64,000 nucleotides of DNA, taken from Orobanche coerulescens (Eukaryota > Streptophyta > Magnoliopsida > Lamiales > Orobanchaceae). Made by a program: the position numbers and the translations under genes. A model generated the notes under the pieces. It saw only the letters and a program-made list of their open reading frames with translations, made no database searches and was not told the DNA's origin. The DNA lies in NCBI GenBank assembly GCA_033398695.1, contig CM065811.1, positions 115,987,501-116,051,500 of the forward strand. Direction: 5' to 3'. Positions 24,340 through 35,684 of the stretch are shown here, in pieces (the first letter of the stretch is position 1; the number at the start of each line of letters is the position of its first letter).

Positions 24340-25385
24340 AATCGAGGGCCTATCACACTCACTCATCATGTGGCCGGGACGACCACAGTTAAAGCACGTA
24401 GGACCGCGAGCGGAACCAGTAGGAGCAGACTTAGTACAGTTTCCTCGCCAAATGATGGGGACTGACTCCCGAAGATTTGCGAACCAGACTGAGCCCTCGG
24501 ATGCCCACCAGACTTGCCTCTCGAAAACTGGCCGGAGGTCTTTTGTTTCTTCCCCTCGGTTGCCGTCTCTGTCGCAGAAAACGACATCTCATAAGCCATT
24601 GCCTTATTCTGATACTCTTTCAAGGTTGTGCACCCCAGACCCGACATGTAGTGATGCACCCTCGGTTTCATCCGCATATCAAAGTGGCGGATCTTATCAA
24701 GCTCATCTCAGACTTGGTTTCTCACATAATGAAGTTGTTGGTTGTAGTCCTTGATCGCTTGAGAAATAGGAACATCCTGGTGCTTAGCCTCAAAAAAGAC
24801 TCGGATCCTCCCCTCTTTCACTGGCCATGGACAAAACTCGTCTTCCATCAACTCCCGGAATTCTGCCCACGTGGCTGCCCGATCACGTGGTTTCACTGCT
24901 TGCCACCACGTTGCCGCCTCTTTGGCGAGGAAGTACTGAGCGATGGGTACCTTCCTCTCCTCAGAGCAGTTAGCAGCCTCGAATACTTTCTCCATCTCAA
25001 ACAACCAATTCTCCCAACCGGAAGGGTCGGAAGTACCATCAAACTGTGGAGGACGCATACGAATCACGTCCTGAAGTAGCTTATCATTACCAGATCCAGT
25101 AGGCGGAACCGGGTTGGCATTAGCTTGGCCTACCAGGACGGCCTGAGTTAGTAGCGTCATCTGGTTCGCTACTTGCTGCAAAATATTCGCCACTCCAACA
25201 TTCTCATGTGCATTACCGGAGCTAGCAGACTGATCCTGCTGACCTCCGGAACTAGGCGGAACACTGTTCGACAAGGAAGGCATAACCGAATCAGTTCCCG
25301 AGTTATCGGACATGGCCGTCCCACCGGCTGAGCCACGTCCCCTACCGCATCCGCGACCGCGTCCGCGTCCTCTACCAGCAGGCAT
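24340..25385 (-). pseudogene. Gypsy gag with CCHC zinc knuckle
   Basis: Starts MPAGRGRGRGRG (25385) with an R/G-rich end, then the retrotransposon gag domain (RMRPPQFDGTSDPSGWENWLFEMEKVFE; ATWWQAVKPRD). An in-frame stop at 24708 interrupts it. 24677-24366 has the rest of the capsid; the next frame, near 24357-24397, has CFNCGRPGHMMSEC, a complete CX2CX4HX4C knuckle. A frameshift lies near 24350. Confidence 0.88.
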
Positions 25386-25600
25386 TCTGAAGAAGTAACG
25401 GGTGAGTACAATTCAAACGCAAAATGCAACAAGATATCAATAAAGGAACAGAACAGGACAACGTAACGAGTCAAGTTAGGAAAAACTTACGAGCCCCGAC
25501 GTACCGAGATGATGGCATTGCAGTGATACTGTTCAAAGAAAAAAAAAACGACACTCAACTAGACCCAAATAACCGACAGCCTAGGTATCCATAAACCTAA

Positions 25601-25612
25601 GCTCTGGTACCA
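25601..25612 (-). other. Primer binding site of Gypsy element
   Basis: The minus strand reads TGGTACCAGAGC, five bases inside the 5' LTR: the tRNA-iMet complement with one base different. Confidence 0.75.
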
Positions 25613-25617
25613 TATTC

Positions 25618-27551
25618 TGTAACACCCCCAAAACGATAAGGGCATATTACAGCGCCGTGGACCCCACACTATGGAATCCACCAGGCTAACGTACCAAAAT
25701 GACAACCGACAAAGACATACAACCATAAATAAAACAATCGGTTCATAATTCACGACATTCACACCAAAAAAGGAATACAACAATACAATCCGACATCAAA
25801 TCCGTTTCCCAACAGGGTACACAACATAATTAAATTCAACAAAGAAGTACTCGAGTACTTAAACAAATGACATAATAAGAAAACGACAGACAGAACACCA
25901 ACAGACGACCACTGAACAGTATCATGCTTGCCCATCAACCTCGTACGGCTCGTATGCTCGCTTGTCTCCAAGACCTGTACCTGAAATACAAAAGTATTTC
26001 CCCCATTTAAGGGGTTAGCGACAACTACTAGTGAAAGTACAATCCATTTGAACTACATTCTAATCAGATGAATATATGCGCCAAAAATCATTTTAAAAAT
26101 CATTTATATTCCGGAATATTTATGGTGCACAAGCACAAAACACATTTCTCCAACAAAACAATTCAAAGTTAACCATTGGTACGAGACTCACGGCCACCGT
26201 ACCCCGCAGAGCCCCGTCGGACATCCTTGGGTGGTCAACCACAATTCGTGATACACACACACACATGGCAATACGTATCCCTAGAGGCCCCGTCGGACCG
26301 TCCCTAGGTGAACATATACATATCCATCCACAACAACCACGAATAGCCATAACTCAAATACTAGAACATGTAAACAAATGTAAAGTACTTGCCTTTGAGA
26401 CATCTTTGAAGAATTTGGAATGAATAATGGCTACAAACGATCCGAATGGAAAACGACGGTTCCTAAACGAAGGATCAACATAACTCAGTCCTAACGGACA
26501 ACAATAATCCAATGGAATACACCCATAACCCCAATTACAATTCATGACAATAAATGTTCAATCGATACGGGCGAGGGTTTATGCAAAATCTCCCCGTATC
26601 AACAATTCACGGATTTAACTTGAGGAAAATGGATTGGGAATCACCCAATAAAAACAATCGGTAAGGAATTTTGTAACATACATGAACAATTCGGAATTAA
26701 TCAAGAAAAAACCGAAAACCCCCCAAATTTGACAAGCTAGGGTTCCTGAAGAAAATACCTCGGATTCGGACGATGGAGGATGATAACGCTGATGATAATA
26801 TGCTAACACGACTCTACGGTGATGGAATTTGAAGAAAACTCCGAGCAATACCAGTGGAAATCGCCTCTGAAATCGAACGTCGAAGAAAACGAAGAGAAGG
26901 GATGAAAACTGCTGTTTCTGAACTGCCCGCTGTTCTTAAAACAACGGGCTGTTACGGCCGTAACAAAGGCTACATTACGGCCGTAACAAGGCCAACATTA
27001 CGGCCATAACGAATGGGGTGTTACGGTCGTAACACCCTGCTGGACAGCAGTCTGGCAGCTGCTGTCCGAACCATTCCGGACGACTCCGAAACCCGGACCT
27101 GCTACGAAAATATAATTACGAAGTACATTCGTTGACAAACCTAAGCGTTACAAGAAAACATCATTCCAACTACCCGGAAATCCGAAATACGACATCGACT
27201 ATGGAATTCCCTAAACTTATAGGAAATTACAAAAATGGCTCAAGTGCCTAAAAATCCCGATACGACATCGGATTAACAAACTGAAAGTCTCAACACGGCC
27301 AACTCAATCATACGAACTCATGCAAACCAAGAAGCAACGAAAACGAACGAGTTTTACGAGAATCGAACGCACAAACGACAAAACATGTCATAAAATGGAA
27401 TCACGTAAAAACATCACCAAAACTCGTCCAAATGGAAAAACTCCAAGAATAAAGTAGATTCAAAATGTCGAAACGGTTACAAGCGAGTCGATAAAAATAG
27501 ACATTCACCAAAAATGGAAACTGTTAAGAATAGAAAGGTACGGATAGTAGA
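25618..27551 (-). repeat. 5' LTR of Gypsy element, longer form
   Basis: 1934 bases, TGTAACACC to GGATAGTAGA (the last bases altered from the GGATATTACA of the other LTR). Contains four near-perfect palindromes GTTACGGCCGTAAC within 26951-27033. Two long stretches (25970-26120 and 26360-26560) are nearly identical to the other LTR. Confidence 0.92.
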
Positions 27552-27556
27552 GGCAT

Positions 27557-28305
27557 AGTGTCTTGACTGCTGCTTCTGCCTTGTCCATTGCCTAGTCTCT
27601 TGTCTAGGTGGCTGCCTTGTAAACCTTGGTTGCTGCCTACACCTTTGACTGGGCTGCTGCCTATTTTGAAATACGGGTTTATACGTAGGCTCAACAGTTT
27701 GGACAATTGTTTCTCCCTTGATAAAAGTGGTTTTTGAACTAGAGGGAGTGTTGGGGTCATATCCAAGGCCTGATCTGGAATAAAGTAGCCTTTTGTTCCT
27801 ACACAATTCATACAAGGTTATAGATGCTTTTAGAGATGTTAACTCTTTAGCTTGTGTACTATTTAACTGTTTCAACTTGGATAGCTCAGTTTTGACATGA
27901 GCAAGTGCAGCTGACTTTTCACTATTTAAAACAGTCAGCTTATGGATCTTAGCTGCAGTATTTTCAGCTGAGTTTTTCAAAGTACTTTCAGATCATTTTT
28001 CAACCTCAACTATAATATTTTGAAATTTTACTGACTCTTGGCTGAGCTTGTCAAAATCATTTTTTAACTGGACTCTCTCATTCTTCAGCTGTGCATTCTC
28101 AGCTGTAACAGTTAGGTGAGCTGATTTTAAGGTTTCAAAGTCTTTTAGCAACTGATTTATAGATTAATGAAGATTCATATCTTCAGACATATCAGAACGG
28201 AAACCTTTTGTAGTTTGATGTTTAGATGTTACCTCTTCATCAGCTAAGTTGGCCATCAAGTAGTTGTACTCATCATCATCATCATCATCAGAGAAGAATA
28301 CACCA
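27557..28305 (-). pseudogene. Outer SIRE gag, C-terminal coiled coil and basic tail
   Basis: A coiled coil (27980 leftward, S/K/E/L-rich), then SGLGYDP, the short motif also seen in the inner SIRE gag (SGLGYNS), then a Q/R/P-rich tail (RQQPSQRCRQQPRF). 28260-28300 encodes an aspartate run from (CAT)n, and stops occur in 27990-28200. It continues toward the protease at 18682 beyond the Gypsy insertion. Confidence 0.75.
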
Positions 28306-28313
28306 CTTGACTC

Positions 28314-28874
28314 AAGGGGTGTCTAAATGGTCCGGTGCTCGGTTAGAACCGGAACTGAAGCGGAACTGAGCCGGTTCCGGTTAACCGGAACCGTATAATC
28401 GGTTAAAGGTTCGGTTTTGGTTCCTTATAACATAAATTTTCGGTTTTCAGTTCGGAATCGGAACCGAATGGTTCCGAACCGAAAATCGAATATATTTATT
28501 AAATATTATTTTCATATTTTATACTTATATATTTTATTATTTTAATTTTTGTAAATTAAAATTTTAAAACCCTAATATTGTTAAATAAATATTTTATATT
28601 TTGTTAGAAATTTGTAATAATATATTATATATGTATTAAATATTAATTTTATATTTTATAATTTAACCCATGCAAAACAGGTCATTTTTCAAAAAAAAGA
28701 AAAAAAACGGTTCTGTCGGTTTAACCGAACTGGAACCGAAAATAACCGGTCCAGTTCAGGTTAACCGAAATTTTATATGGTCCGGTTTTCAGTTCTCATT
28801 TTTGGGCAATTATGGTTCCGGTGAACCGAAAATTTCGGTCCGGTTAACTGGAGCCGAACCGTTCGACAGCCCTA
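28314..28874. mobile_element. hAT-like MITE in outer gag
   Basis: 561 bases. Terminal inverted repeats: AAGGGGTGTC..AAATGGTCCGG and, from the right, TAGGGCTGTCGAACGGTTCGG. Target duplication of 8 bases, CTTGACTC (28306-28313) and CTTGATTC (28875-28882), one base different. The interior is full of CCGGTT/AACCGG and CGGTTCGG words and an AT-rich middle. No transposase. Eight-base duplication and these ends fit the hAT superfamily. Confidence 0.85.
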
Positions 28875-28882
28875 CTTGATTC

Positions 28883-29880
28883 TACTCTATCTTCAATCTG
28901 ATCTTCAATTATGAGTGCCTTCCTCTTGTCTTCTTTCTTACTCAGGTCCTTCTTGTCATCATTCTTCTTGAGCTCAGGATAGTCAAACTAGATGTGTCCT
29001 GTCTTGTGACAATTATAGCATTCAACCTTCCAATTTCCAGACTTTTTATTCCTCCTTGGATTATCTTTGTAATTCTTTGTATTTGGAGTAATTCCTCTGG
29101 AAATTGCTGAATCTTTGCATGATAAATGCCATCTCTTCCTCAAAATTTAGAGGATTTGGAGGTTTAACTTCAGATGGGGTCTTGGCAGGGGACTCAGCTG
29201 CAAATGCTATGCTCTTTTCTGTTGGCTCAGTTGATGATGAGCAGGGCATCTCGAACTCATAAGCTTTCAGATCCTTTTTTGTTTAGATCATTTGATTTTC
29301 TCATGGCCACAACCTTCATGCTCTATTCCGGATTGAGAGATCTTAAAACTTTTAGGGCCATCTCCCTATTGCCATAAGTCTTTCCTAGGGAGTTTATTTC
29401 ATTGATGATTTCAGTGAATCTCGTGTCCACCTGGTCTATTGATTCTCCATTTTTCATCTTGAAGTTGTCAAACTTTTGAGTTACAATTGACAACTTATTT
29501 TCTTTGATCAGCTCAGTTCCCTCAGACATTACAGCCAATGTTTCCCAAATTTCTTTGGCATTTTTACAATTCTTGATCTTGACCATGGTTGCTTTGTCAA
29601 GAGTCTGGTACAGCACATCTCTGGCACGGTTGTCAAGGTTAGCCAGGTTACTTTCTTCAGGGGTCATCTCGATCCTCTTCTTGGGAATCTTCTCTGGCTT
29701 CCCAGATGCAATTTCTTCAGGTGTGTTGTCCTTCTCAAAGATGAAAGGACCATCTTCAATGATACACCACATGTCATCATGTATGGATGACAGATGAGCC
29801 TGCATTCTTATTATCCAAAGGTCATATTCATCCATAGAGAATACAGGTAATCTAGAGTGCATGTGTTGCATGTGTTCCAT
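28883..29880 (-). pseudogene. Outer SIRE gag, capsid and damaged zinc knuckle
   Basis: 29880-29323 is the UBN2-like capsid (FSMDEYDLWIIRMQAHLSSI; ANLDNRARDVLYQTL; LIKENKLSIVTQKFDNFKM; LKVLRSLNP). A deletion/frameshift near 29320 leads to 29249-29061 (NPLNFEEEMAFIMQRFSNFQRN). At 28998-29040 a zinc knuckle is readable as CYNCHKTGHI, then a stop and FDYPE; the last cysteine is replaced by tyrosine. Frame shifts show it is dead. Confidence 0.85.
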
Positions 29881-29945
29881 TATACTGAGAGATTAAAATA
29901 TATATTCAATATATGGATCTGGTTCTGTCAAATTTGAACCAACCT

Positions 29946-29956
29946 CTCTGATACCA
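29946..29956 (-). other. Primer binding site of outer SIRE element
   Basis: The minus strand reads TGGTATCAGAG, two bases inside the 5' LTR; tRNA-iMet type. Confidence 0.88.
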
Positions 29957-29958
29957 CT

Positions 29959-31592
29959 TGTAGGTCACAAGTCGTCAGGAATAAGTCTAGAGGGGGGTGA
30001 ATAGACTTATTAAAACTCTTTCCTGAATCTCAGGTGAGTTTATCAGCTGTGATTAAGTACAGATGACTTATGTCGTCTGCAGACAGATAATGCGGAAGAC
30101 ACAGCTAATGACGGTGTAGGTAACTAACGTTAACTGCAGATAACTTTCTAATGGAACAGTAAATATGAATGCAACAGTTAAGTATGATGTTTAAAGCAGT
30201 AAATGACACAAGCACTTATAGTGGTTTCAGAGGTGGAGTAATCCTCTACTAGTCCACTTCTCTCCAAACCAGTTGGAGATAAATTCACTATAACTATCAA
30301 CCAGTGATAAATGTTACAATGAATTCTTCCTTGTTACAACAGCTTCCAACCAGTGGAAACTCGTTGCCGTTGCAACTCCTATGACTGACTAGCACCTCTT
30401 GATTGAAAACCCGTGGATACCTCAACAACTCTCGAGCTGTCTATCACTTTCCAATCAAGAACCCGTGGATGCCTTATCAGTCGCGAAACTTCTGAAAACC
30501 TCATTCACAGAAGTACCCCGTACTCAACTTTGAGACAAGAGTGTTGTCTTCTCCAACTAAGAGCTTCTCAGAATATGATCTTGAATGCGTTCTCTTTATG
30601 ATGCTATTTTTTGCTTTAGTAGCTTTGATTGCCTTGAATACTTTGATTGCTTGTAAGTGTTGTTCGTATCGTACTTTGCTCAATTCATATATTCAGATAT
30701 TTATAGTACGATCATTTGAGCTTCCTTTATAGCTGTTGCATCACAGTAACAAATCCGTTCATTGGAGAGTGGACTTCTTTGTTTATCTTATCATTCCGTT
30801 GCAAGGCTTGATTTCCTTTTCAATTTCGACCATTTGAAAGACTTTCTTGTGGTAGCGCCATTTTTCTTGATTTGAATAATCATAAAGTCTTGAGAACTTG
30901 AATCTCAAGGAATATTTTATTCCTTACTTATCGGGAATCTTTTCGACTTGTCTCCTTACGTTCGCATGTTGCTTTCCGTTATTGTTGACTTTCAACTCTT
31001 GTTTATATGGACTGAGTTACTTAGCTGTTATGTTGTCTCAGAACTTATCTGATATCTCTTGGTCAAACCTGCCTGATGTGCGGTCAACCTTCTCTGATGT
31101 AAGACTTCTCTGATGTAGCTTGGTAGAAGTTCTCTGACATAAAAAGTCCTCTGATATGAAGTTCTCTGACCTGATGAATCTTCTCTGATTTGATGGTCAA
31201 ACTTCAACTGTTAATTGTGTCGACTAGATCTCGTCTGATAACTTGACTACAGATAGGTTTTGGTCAAACCTCTTTGATCTTTCTGTTGACAAATACTTGT
31301 CTGATGTATCGCCTTCTTCAGCACTTGACTGCAGCTAGGTTTTGGTCAAACTTCTCTGATGTTTTGCGTTGACCAAAACTTCTCTAAAAATGAACTTGCC
31401 TAACTTCTCTGATGAATGGCAGTTCTATACTTAGTTGATTTACTTACTAATCAACTCTTAGCCTAAATTTTAAGGCCTATAGAAGGTACTCATGTGGTTC
31501 TTCTTTACAATTACCAAGTACTTAAAACATACATTTGAATAATCAATTAATACACGGATGACATCATCAAAATATAACAAGTATTTCTAACA
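29959..31592 (-). repeat. 5' LTR of outer SIRE element
   Basis: 1634 bases, TGTAGG to CTAACA; on the element strand TGTTAGAAATACTTG begins U3. No partner is in the window. The U3 part (31040-31400) is a run of TCTCTGATGT-type repeats, and CAGCTAGGTTTTGG at 31333 recurs in the element's coding linker (17070 and 17221). The right flank, ATAAA, has no visible partner because the 3' LTR lies outside. Confidence 0.75.
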
Positions 31593-33920
31593 ATAAACAT
31601 ATTTGTGGAGAGATTCGATAATAAAGTTGTTGAGGTTGAAGATGAGGCCAGAAGTTAGTAATGATTCTTAAGATGAGGCTAAAGGGGTACACTTTTGATG
31701 ATCGTGAGGAAGAGAGGGCACTTGGAGTGTATGATGAATTAGGTGTCGATGAAGATGAAGGTAGGGCAGAGCCTCCCCATGCAGCTGGTCGTAGTGATCC
31801 CAAAGGGAAACAAATTCTTGAGGAAAGTGATGATGACTCGTTGGATGCTGATTTTGACCCATCAAAGGAAGTTCTAGAATACCAAAGTGATGAGTTTTTT
31901 AGTAGTGATAGTGAGGATGAGAATAGCAAAGGAAGTTGTAGAAAGAGAAATCCTGTTTTTAAGAAGGCAGAGTTAGACAAAATTATAAATTCCAAGTTGG
32001 AATGGAATTTAAGTCAATTGATGAGTGTAAGGAGGCTATATTGGAACATTGATGTAGGATAGTGTGTAAAGAGATTGGGAAATGTGACTTTAAGGCTTCT
32101 GCGAGTAAAGTGGGGGACAACTATACATATATGTTAAAAACTTTGGTTGGGAACCACACTTGTGGAAGAGTCTTTAATAACAAAAATGCAAATGCCAAGT
32201 GGGTTAGTAAAGTAGTGGATGAAAGGTTGGTTTAAAGTGATAAGGTTAAGATCTCAGAGATAATGAGTGAGGTAAATACGCCACTGGAATAACAGTTTCA
32301 AGGGCATGGAGGGGAATAAAAATTGCAAAGGAAGCTGCTGAAGGTGATGCTGCAAGGCAATATACCCTGCTATGGAGTTATGCTGATGGGCTTAAAACGG
32401 TTGCAATGGGAAATACTTGTAAGATTAATGTGGACAGTGTGCACCAACATTGCGACCTAGGTTTGGGTCATTTTATTTATGTCTTAGTTGTTGCAAAAGG
32501 GGATTTTTGAGTGGTTGCAGGCCCTTCATTGGTGTGGATGGGTGTCATCTGAAAACAAAGTAATGGGGCATTCTTTTAGTGGCTGTTGGAAGGGACCTAA
32601 ACGGTCAGTACTACCCATTAACATTTGGGGTTTTCGAAGCAGAAACTAAAGAGTCTATGGTTTCTCACTTTGCTTTTATAGGATATTGGTCAAGATAGGA
32701 GATGGGTATTCATATCTGATCAGCAAAGGTATGCTTATATTCCTTAAATCTGTATTATATGAATATTTAACATTTTATTCTATGGATATTAACATTTTGT
32801 ATAACATTTGTTGCTGTTGGGTTTGATCCCCGTGTTTGAAGATATGTTTAAATCTCTTGAGCATAGGTTCTGTTAAGGCATTTATATGTAAATTTTAAGA
32901 AGAAGTTTGGAGGAGGCACGGCTATGAGGGATCTTATGATGGCTCCTGTAAAAGCTACGCATGTTAGAGGATGGGAACAATATATGGAAGAGATTAAAAA
33001 ATTAGACTACAAGGCATGAGAATGGTTGGTGGAGGTTGATCCAAAAATGTGATGTAAGTCTTCATTTAGTTTTTACCCAAAATGTGATGTACTAGTGAAC
33101 AACATTTATGGAGCATTTAAAAGTACCATACTAGTAGCAAGAGACAAGCCTATATTAACTATGTATGAGTGGATAAGAACCGATCTTATGGGGATGATTA
33201 ACACTTTAAGAAGGAAGGCCAGTGGGTGGGGTCATAGGATAATGCCCAAACCTAAGAAGAGACTGGATAGGGAGATAGAATTAAATGGTATTGGTTTCCA
33301 ATATTTTCAGATGATGATAATTTTGAAGCTGAAGATACAAGTTTTACAAAGAGGTTTGTGGTTGATTTAGCAAGAATGACATGTTCTTGTAACTTCTGGG
33401 AGTTGGTAGGTATCCCATGTAGACAGGCAATTTATGGATTGTCATATAGGGGATTCAATCCTGAGGATTATGTCAATGACTATTATAGCAAGGATAGGTA
33501 TATGGACTGATACAATAATGGGATTAGCCCTATAAATGGCCAGGATATGTGGCCAACTGTTAAAGTTGAAGAGATGATGCCCCCTCAATGTAAGAGGGGT
33601 CGTGGAAGGCCTCAAAAGCTGAGAAGAAGAGAACCGGATGAGTTTTCAAATGCAACCAAATACAAACGGCAGAACACAGAATATAAATGCACCAAATGTG
33701 ATCAAATTGGGCCATAATGATAGGGGATGCAAAAGTGAAACTATTAACCCTGCTGCCCAGATAAGAAAGGTACAGTTTTATATGTTGATTTTTGCAATTT
33801 TACATGTTTAACACTGTTTATGCGTAACAGTTTTTATTGTGCTCCTTTATGCTGATTTTTGTTTTCTTTATAGAGGAAACAAAATAAATCAACAAATGTG
33901 GCTGCAAATGTGGGTGAGAA
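31593..33920 (+). pseudogene. MULE (MuDR-type) transposase, decayed
   Basis: Pieces in order on the plus strand: acidic N-terminal linker (31661-32050), the MuDR DNA-binding region (about 32060-32240, with YMLKTLVGNHTCGRVFNNKN), then the transposase core near 32515-32680 (IGVDGCHLKTK, LLVAVGRDLNGQYYPLTFGVFEAE). A helical region follows near 32860-33030. 33090-33280 ends in GWGHRIMPKPKK, and a SWIM zinc finger is at about 33360-33480 (VVDLARMTCSCNFWELVGIPCRQ, its histidine replaced by Q). A CCHC-like knuckle comes next (CTKCDQIGHNDRGC, 33690-33735, over a frameshift). Stops and frameshifts are frequent. The left end is cut at 31593 by the outer SIRE; the right exons continue at 41886. Confidence 0.82.
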
Positions 33921-33959
33921 TAGGGACGTAAATGATGCGAGTCGAGCTCGAGTATCAGT

Positions 33960-34560
33960 TAGGGCTGTTAGCGGTCTGAGTGAACCCGAAACCCGGTCAT
34001 GAACCGGACCGAAATACCCGGGACCGAAACTCACCCGAAAACTAACGAGTTCGAATTCGAGTTCTAAACATTGAACCGAGACCGATAAGATCCGGACCGA
34101 TAAAATCGAAAAGAAACCCGGTAATAAATTAAAAAAAAAGTTTATATGTATTTTATAATTTATATATTTCATACATATACTATTAATACGTTTTGCGTGT
34201 TTTAAACACAAATAGCATGCTGGTCAAGTAGTTAAGACGCTGTACCTTTGAACAAAAGGTCTGGAGTTCGAATCATGTAACCCCCATTTATGTGATTTAT
34301 TTTGCTACTCTTTCTTCATTTTACTAGTAAAGATCCATCCCACATAGGGTTGTTAGCGGTCCGAGTGAACCCGAAACCCGGTCATGAACCGGACCGAAAT
34401 ACCCTGGACCGAAACTCACCCGAAAACTAACGAGTTCGGATTCGAGTTCTAAACATTGAACCGGAACCCTTATCGGTCCGGACCGGATCTACCCGGTAAC
34501 CTATAGGACCGGATCCGGATCTAGAGAAAACTGGTCCGAACCGGTCCGATAACAGCTCTA
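33960..34560. mobile_element. Composite hAT-like MITE with duplicated left end
   Basis: TIRs TAGGGCTGTTAGCGGTC (left) and TAGAGCTGTTATCGGACC (right, inverted). A perfect 8-base target duplication GTATCAGT is at 33952-33959 and 34561-34568. A second copy of the left end begins at 34345 (TAGGGTTGTTAGCGGTCCG), so 34345-34560 is itself a complete TIR-to-TIR unit. About 220 bases between the two left ends hold an AT-rich tract and a tRNA-like segment. Duplications flank only the whole unit. Confidence 0.82.
34213..34290 (+). repeat. tRNA-derived SINE-like segment
   Basis: A box-like TGGTCAAGTAGTTAAGACG (34221-34239) and B box-like GGAGTTCGAATC (34263-34274), spaced as in a pol III internal promoter. 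No cloverleaf closes properly, so I call it SINE-like. Confidence 0.55.
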
Positions 34561-34635
34561 GTATCAGTATACTCGACTCGAACTCGATAGTAATTTTTCA
34601 GACTCGAACTCGACTCGAAAACTCGCGAGTAGTTG

Positions 34636-35368
34636 AAGTCCAAACTCGACTCGAACTCGATAAAAAATTTCTAAACTCGAACTCGAGCTCGAACTCGTTT
34701 GAAACTCGAAAAAAGCTCCAACTCAAGCTCGAAAAAATTCTCGAACTTGAGCTCGAAAAAGCTCGAACTCAGAACTCGAATCAAGCTCGATCAAGGTTCT
34801 AAGCACCATTTATATAGAGATTTATAAGGTTGGAATTGTTATTCCTAGCCGATGTGGGAATAAGTGAAACTGCCCCTTTATATAAGAACTCATATCAAGT
34901 CCAAACTCGACTCGAACTTGATAACAATTTTCTAAACTCGAACTCGAGCTTGAACTCGTTTGAAGCTCGAAAAAAGATCGAACTCAAACTCGAAAAAGTT
35001 CGAACTTAGAACTTGAATCAAGTTCGGTCAAGGTTCCAAGTACCATTTATATAGAGATTTATAAGGTTGGAACTATTATTCCTATCCGGTGTGGGAATAA
35101 GTGGAACTGCCCCTTTATATAAGAGCTCATATGAAGTCCAAACTCGACTCGAACTCGATAACAATTTTCTAAACTCGAACTCGAACTCAAGATCGTTTGA
35201 AGCTTGGAAAAAGCTCGAACTTAAGCTCGAACTCAAGCTTGAAAAAAGCTCGAATCAAGCTCGATCAAGGTACCAAGCACCATTTATAGAGATTTATAAA
35301 GTTGAAACTATTATTCTTAGCCGATATGGAAATAAGTGGAACTGCCCCTTTATTATGTGTATTATATT
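34636..35368. repeat. Tandem array, three units of about 230-260 bases
   Basis: Units begin at 34636, 34897 and 35134 with AAGTCCAAACTCGACTCGAAC. Each has a CTCGAA-rich half, then a fixed half (CAAGGTT..CACCATTTATATAGAGATTTATAAGGTTG..CCGATGTGGGAATAAGTGGAACTGCCCC). The third is clipped near its end. Part of the hAT-like element. Confidence 0.85.
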
Positions 35369-35457
35369 AGTTATCAATTTAAACAGTTGTCATTATTTGT
35401 ATTTTAACTATATATGCATTTACAAACAAAACATGAAATCAGAAAAAAGTTGAGTTT

Positions 35458-35684
35458 TGTTATAATATAACATGAAAGTGACGTTTCAATTACCCCTTTG
35501 TTTTTATATAGTGTGAATGACTATTATGCCCCTGATGTAAATATGTAATTATGATTGTGCCATCTGAAGTTTTTCTATAAATAGGACTTCAGTTATTAAT
35601 GAAAATCACACCCGAGAATCATTCTCTAATTTCTCTCTATTCTCTCTCTAAATTCTCCCTCTAGAATATTTCGATTTTACAACA
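35458..35684 (+). repeat. 5' LTR of cargo-carrying LTR element
   Basis: 227 bases. TATA box TATAAATA at 35576-35583, followed by a CT-rich leader (TCTCTCTATTCTCTCTC). Confidence 0.93.

Larger units (their letters stand above)
19021..27551 (-). mobile_element. Gypsy retrotransposon, Tekay/Del-like (chromovirus), nested in outer SIRE
   Basis: LTRs at 19021-20654 and 25618-27551, ends TGTAA/TTACA. Target duplication GGCAT at 19016-19020 and 27552-27556. Element order right to left: primer site, gag with CCHC knuckle, protease, RT, RNase H, integrase, chromodomain, polypurine tract. PR-RT-RH-INT order with a terminal chromodomain identifies a chromovirus. RT to chromodomain is a single frame with three stops; gag and protease have stops and two frameshifts. 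The left LTR lacks about 295 bases present in the right one. Confidence 0.92.
1..31592 (-). mobile_element. Outer SIRE-type Copia retrotransposon, 3' end off-window, with nested insertions
   Basis: In element order (right to left) I see the 5' LTR (29959-31592), a tRNA-iMet type primer site, gag, protease, integrase, reverse transcriptase/RNase H, then a long extra ORF running off the left edge. The extra ORF downstream of pol and the coiled-coil gag tail are what is known of the SIRE/Maximus lineage. Three insertions split it: a SIRE element at 913-12789, a Gypsy element at 19021-27551 and a MITE at 28314-28874. At each the element's own frame can be followed across once the insert and one target-duplication copy are set aside. 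All coding parts carry stops and frameshifts, so this copy is dead and is the oldest layer of the left half. Confidence 0.85.

Noticed and set aside
28670..28879. Short plus-strand ORF
   Set aside because: It lies wholly within the CCGGTT-rich MITE and its target duplication.
33834..34211. 125-residue minus-strand ORF
   Set aside because: It spans MULE intron, hAT-like end and MITE, so it is a chance open frame.
34213..34290. A tRNA gene
   Set aside because: A and B boxes are present but the arms do not pair as a cloverleaf and it lies in a MITE, so a SINE-like relic is more likely.
35067..35453. 128-residue plus-strand ORF rich in L, E, N and S
   Set aside because: It is generated by the CTCGAACTCGA tandem units of the hAT-like element.
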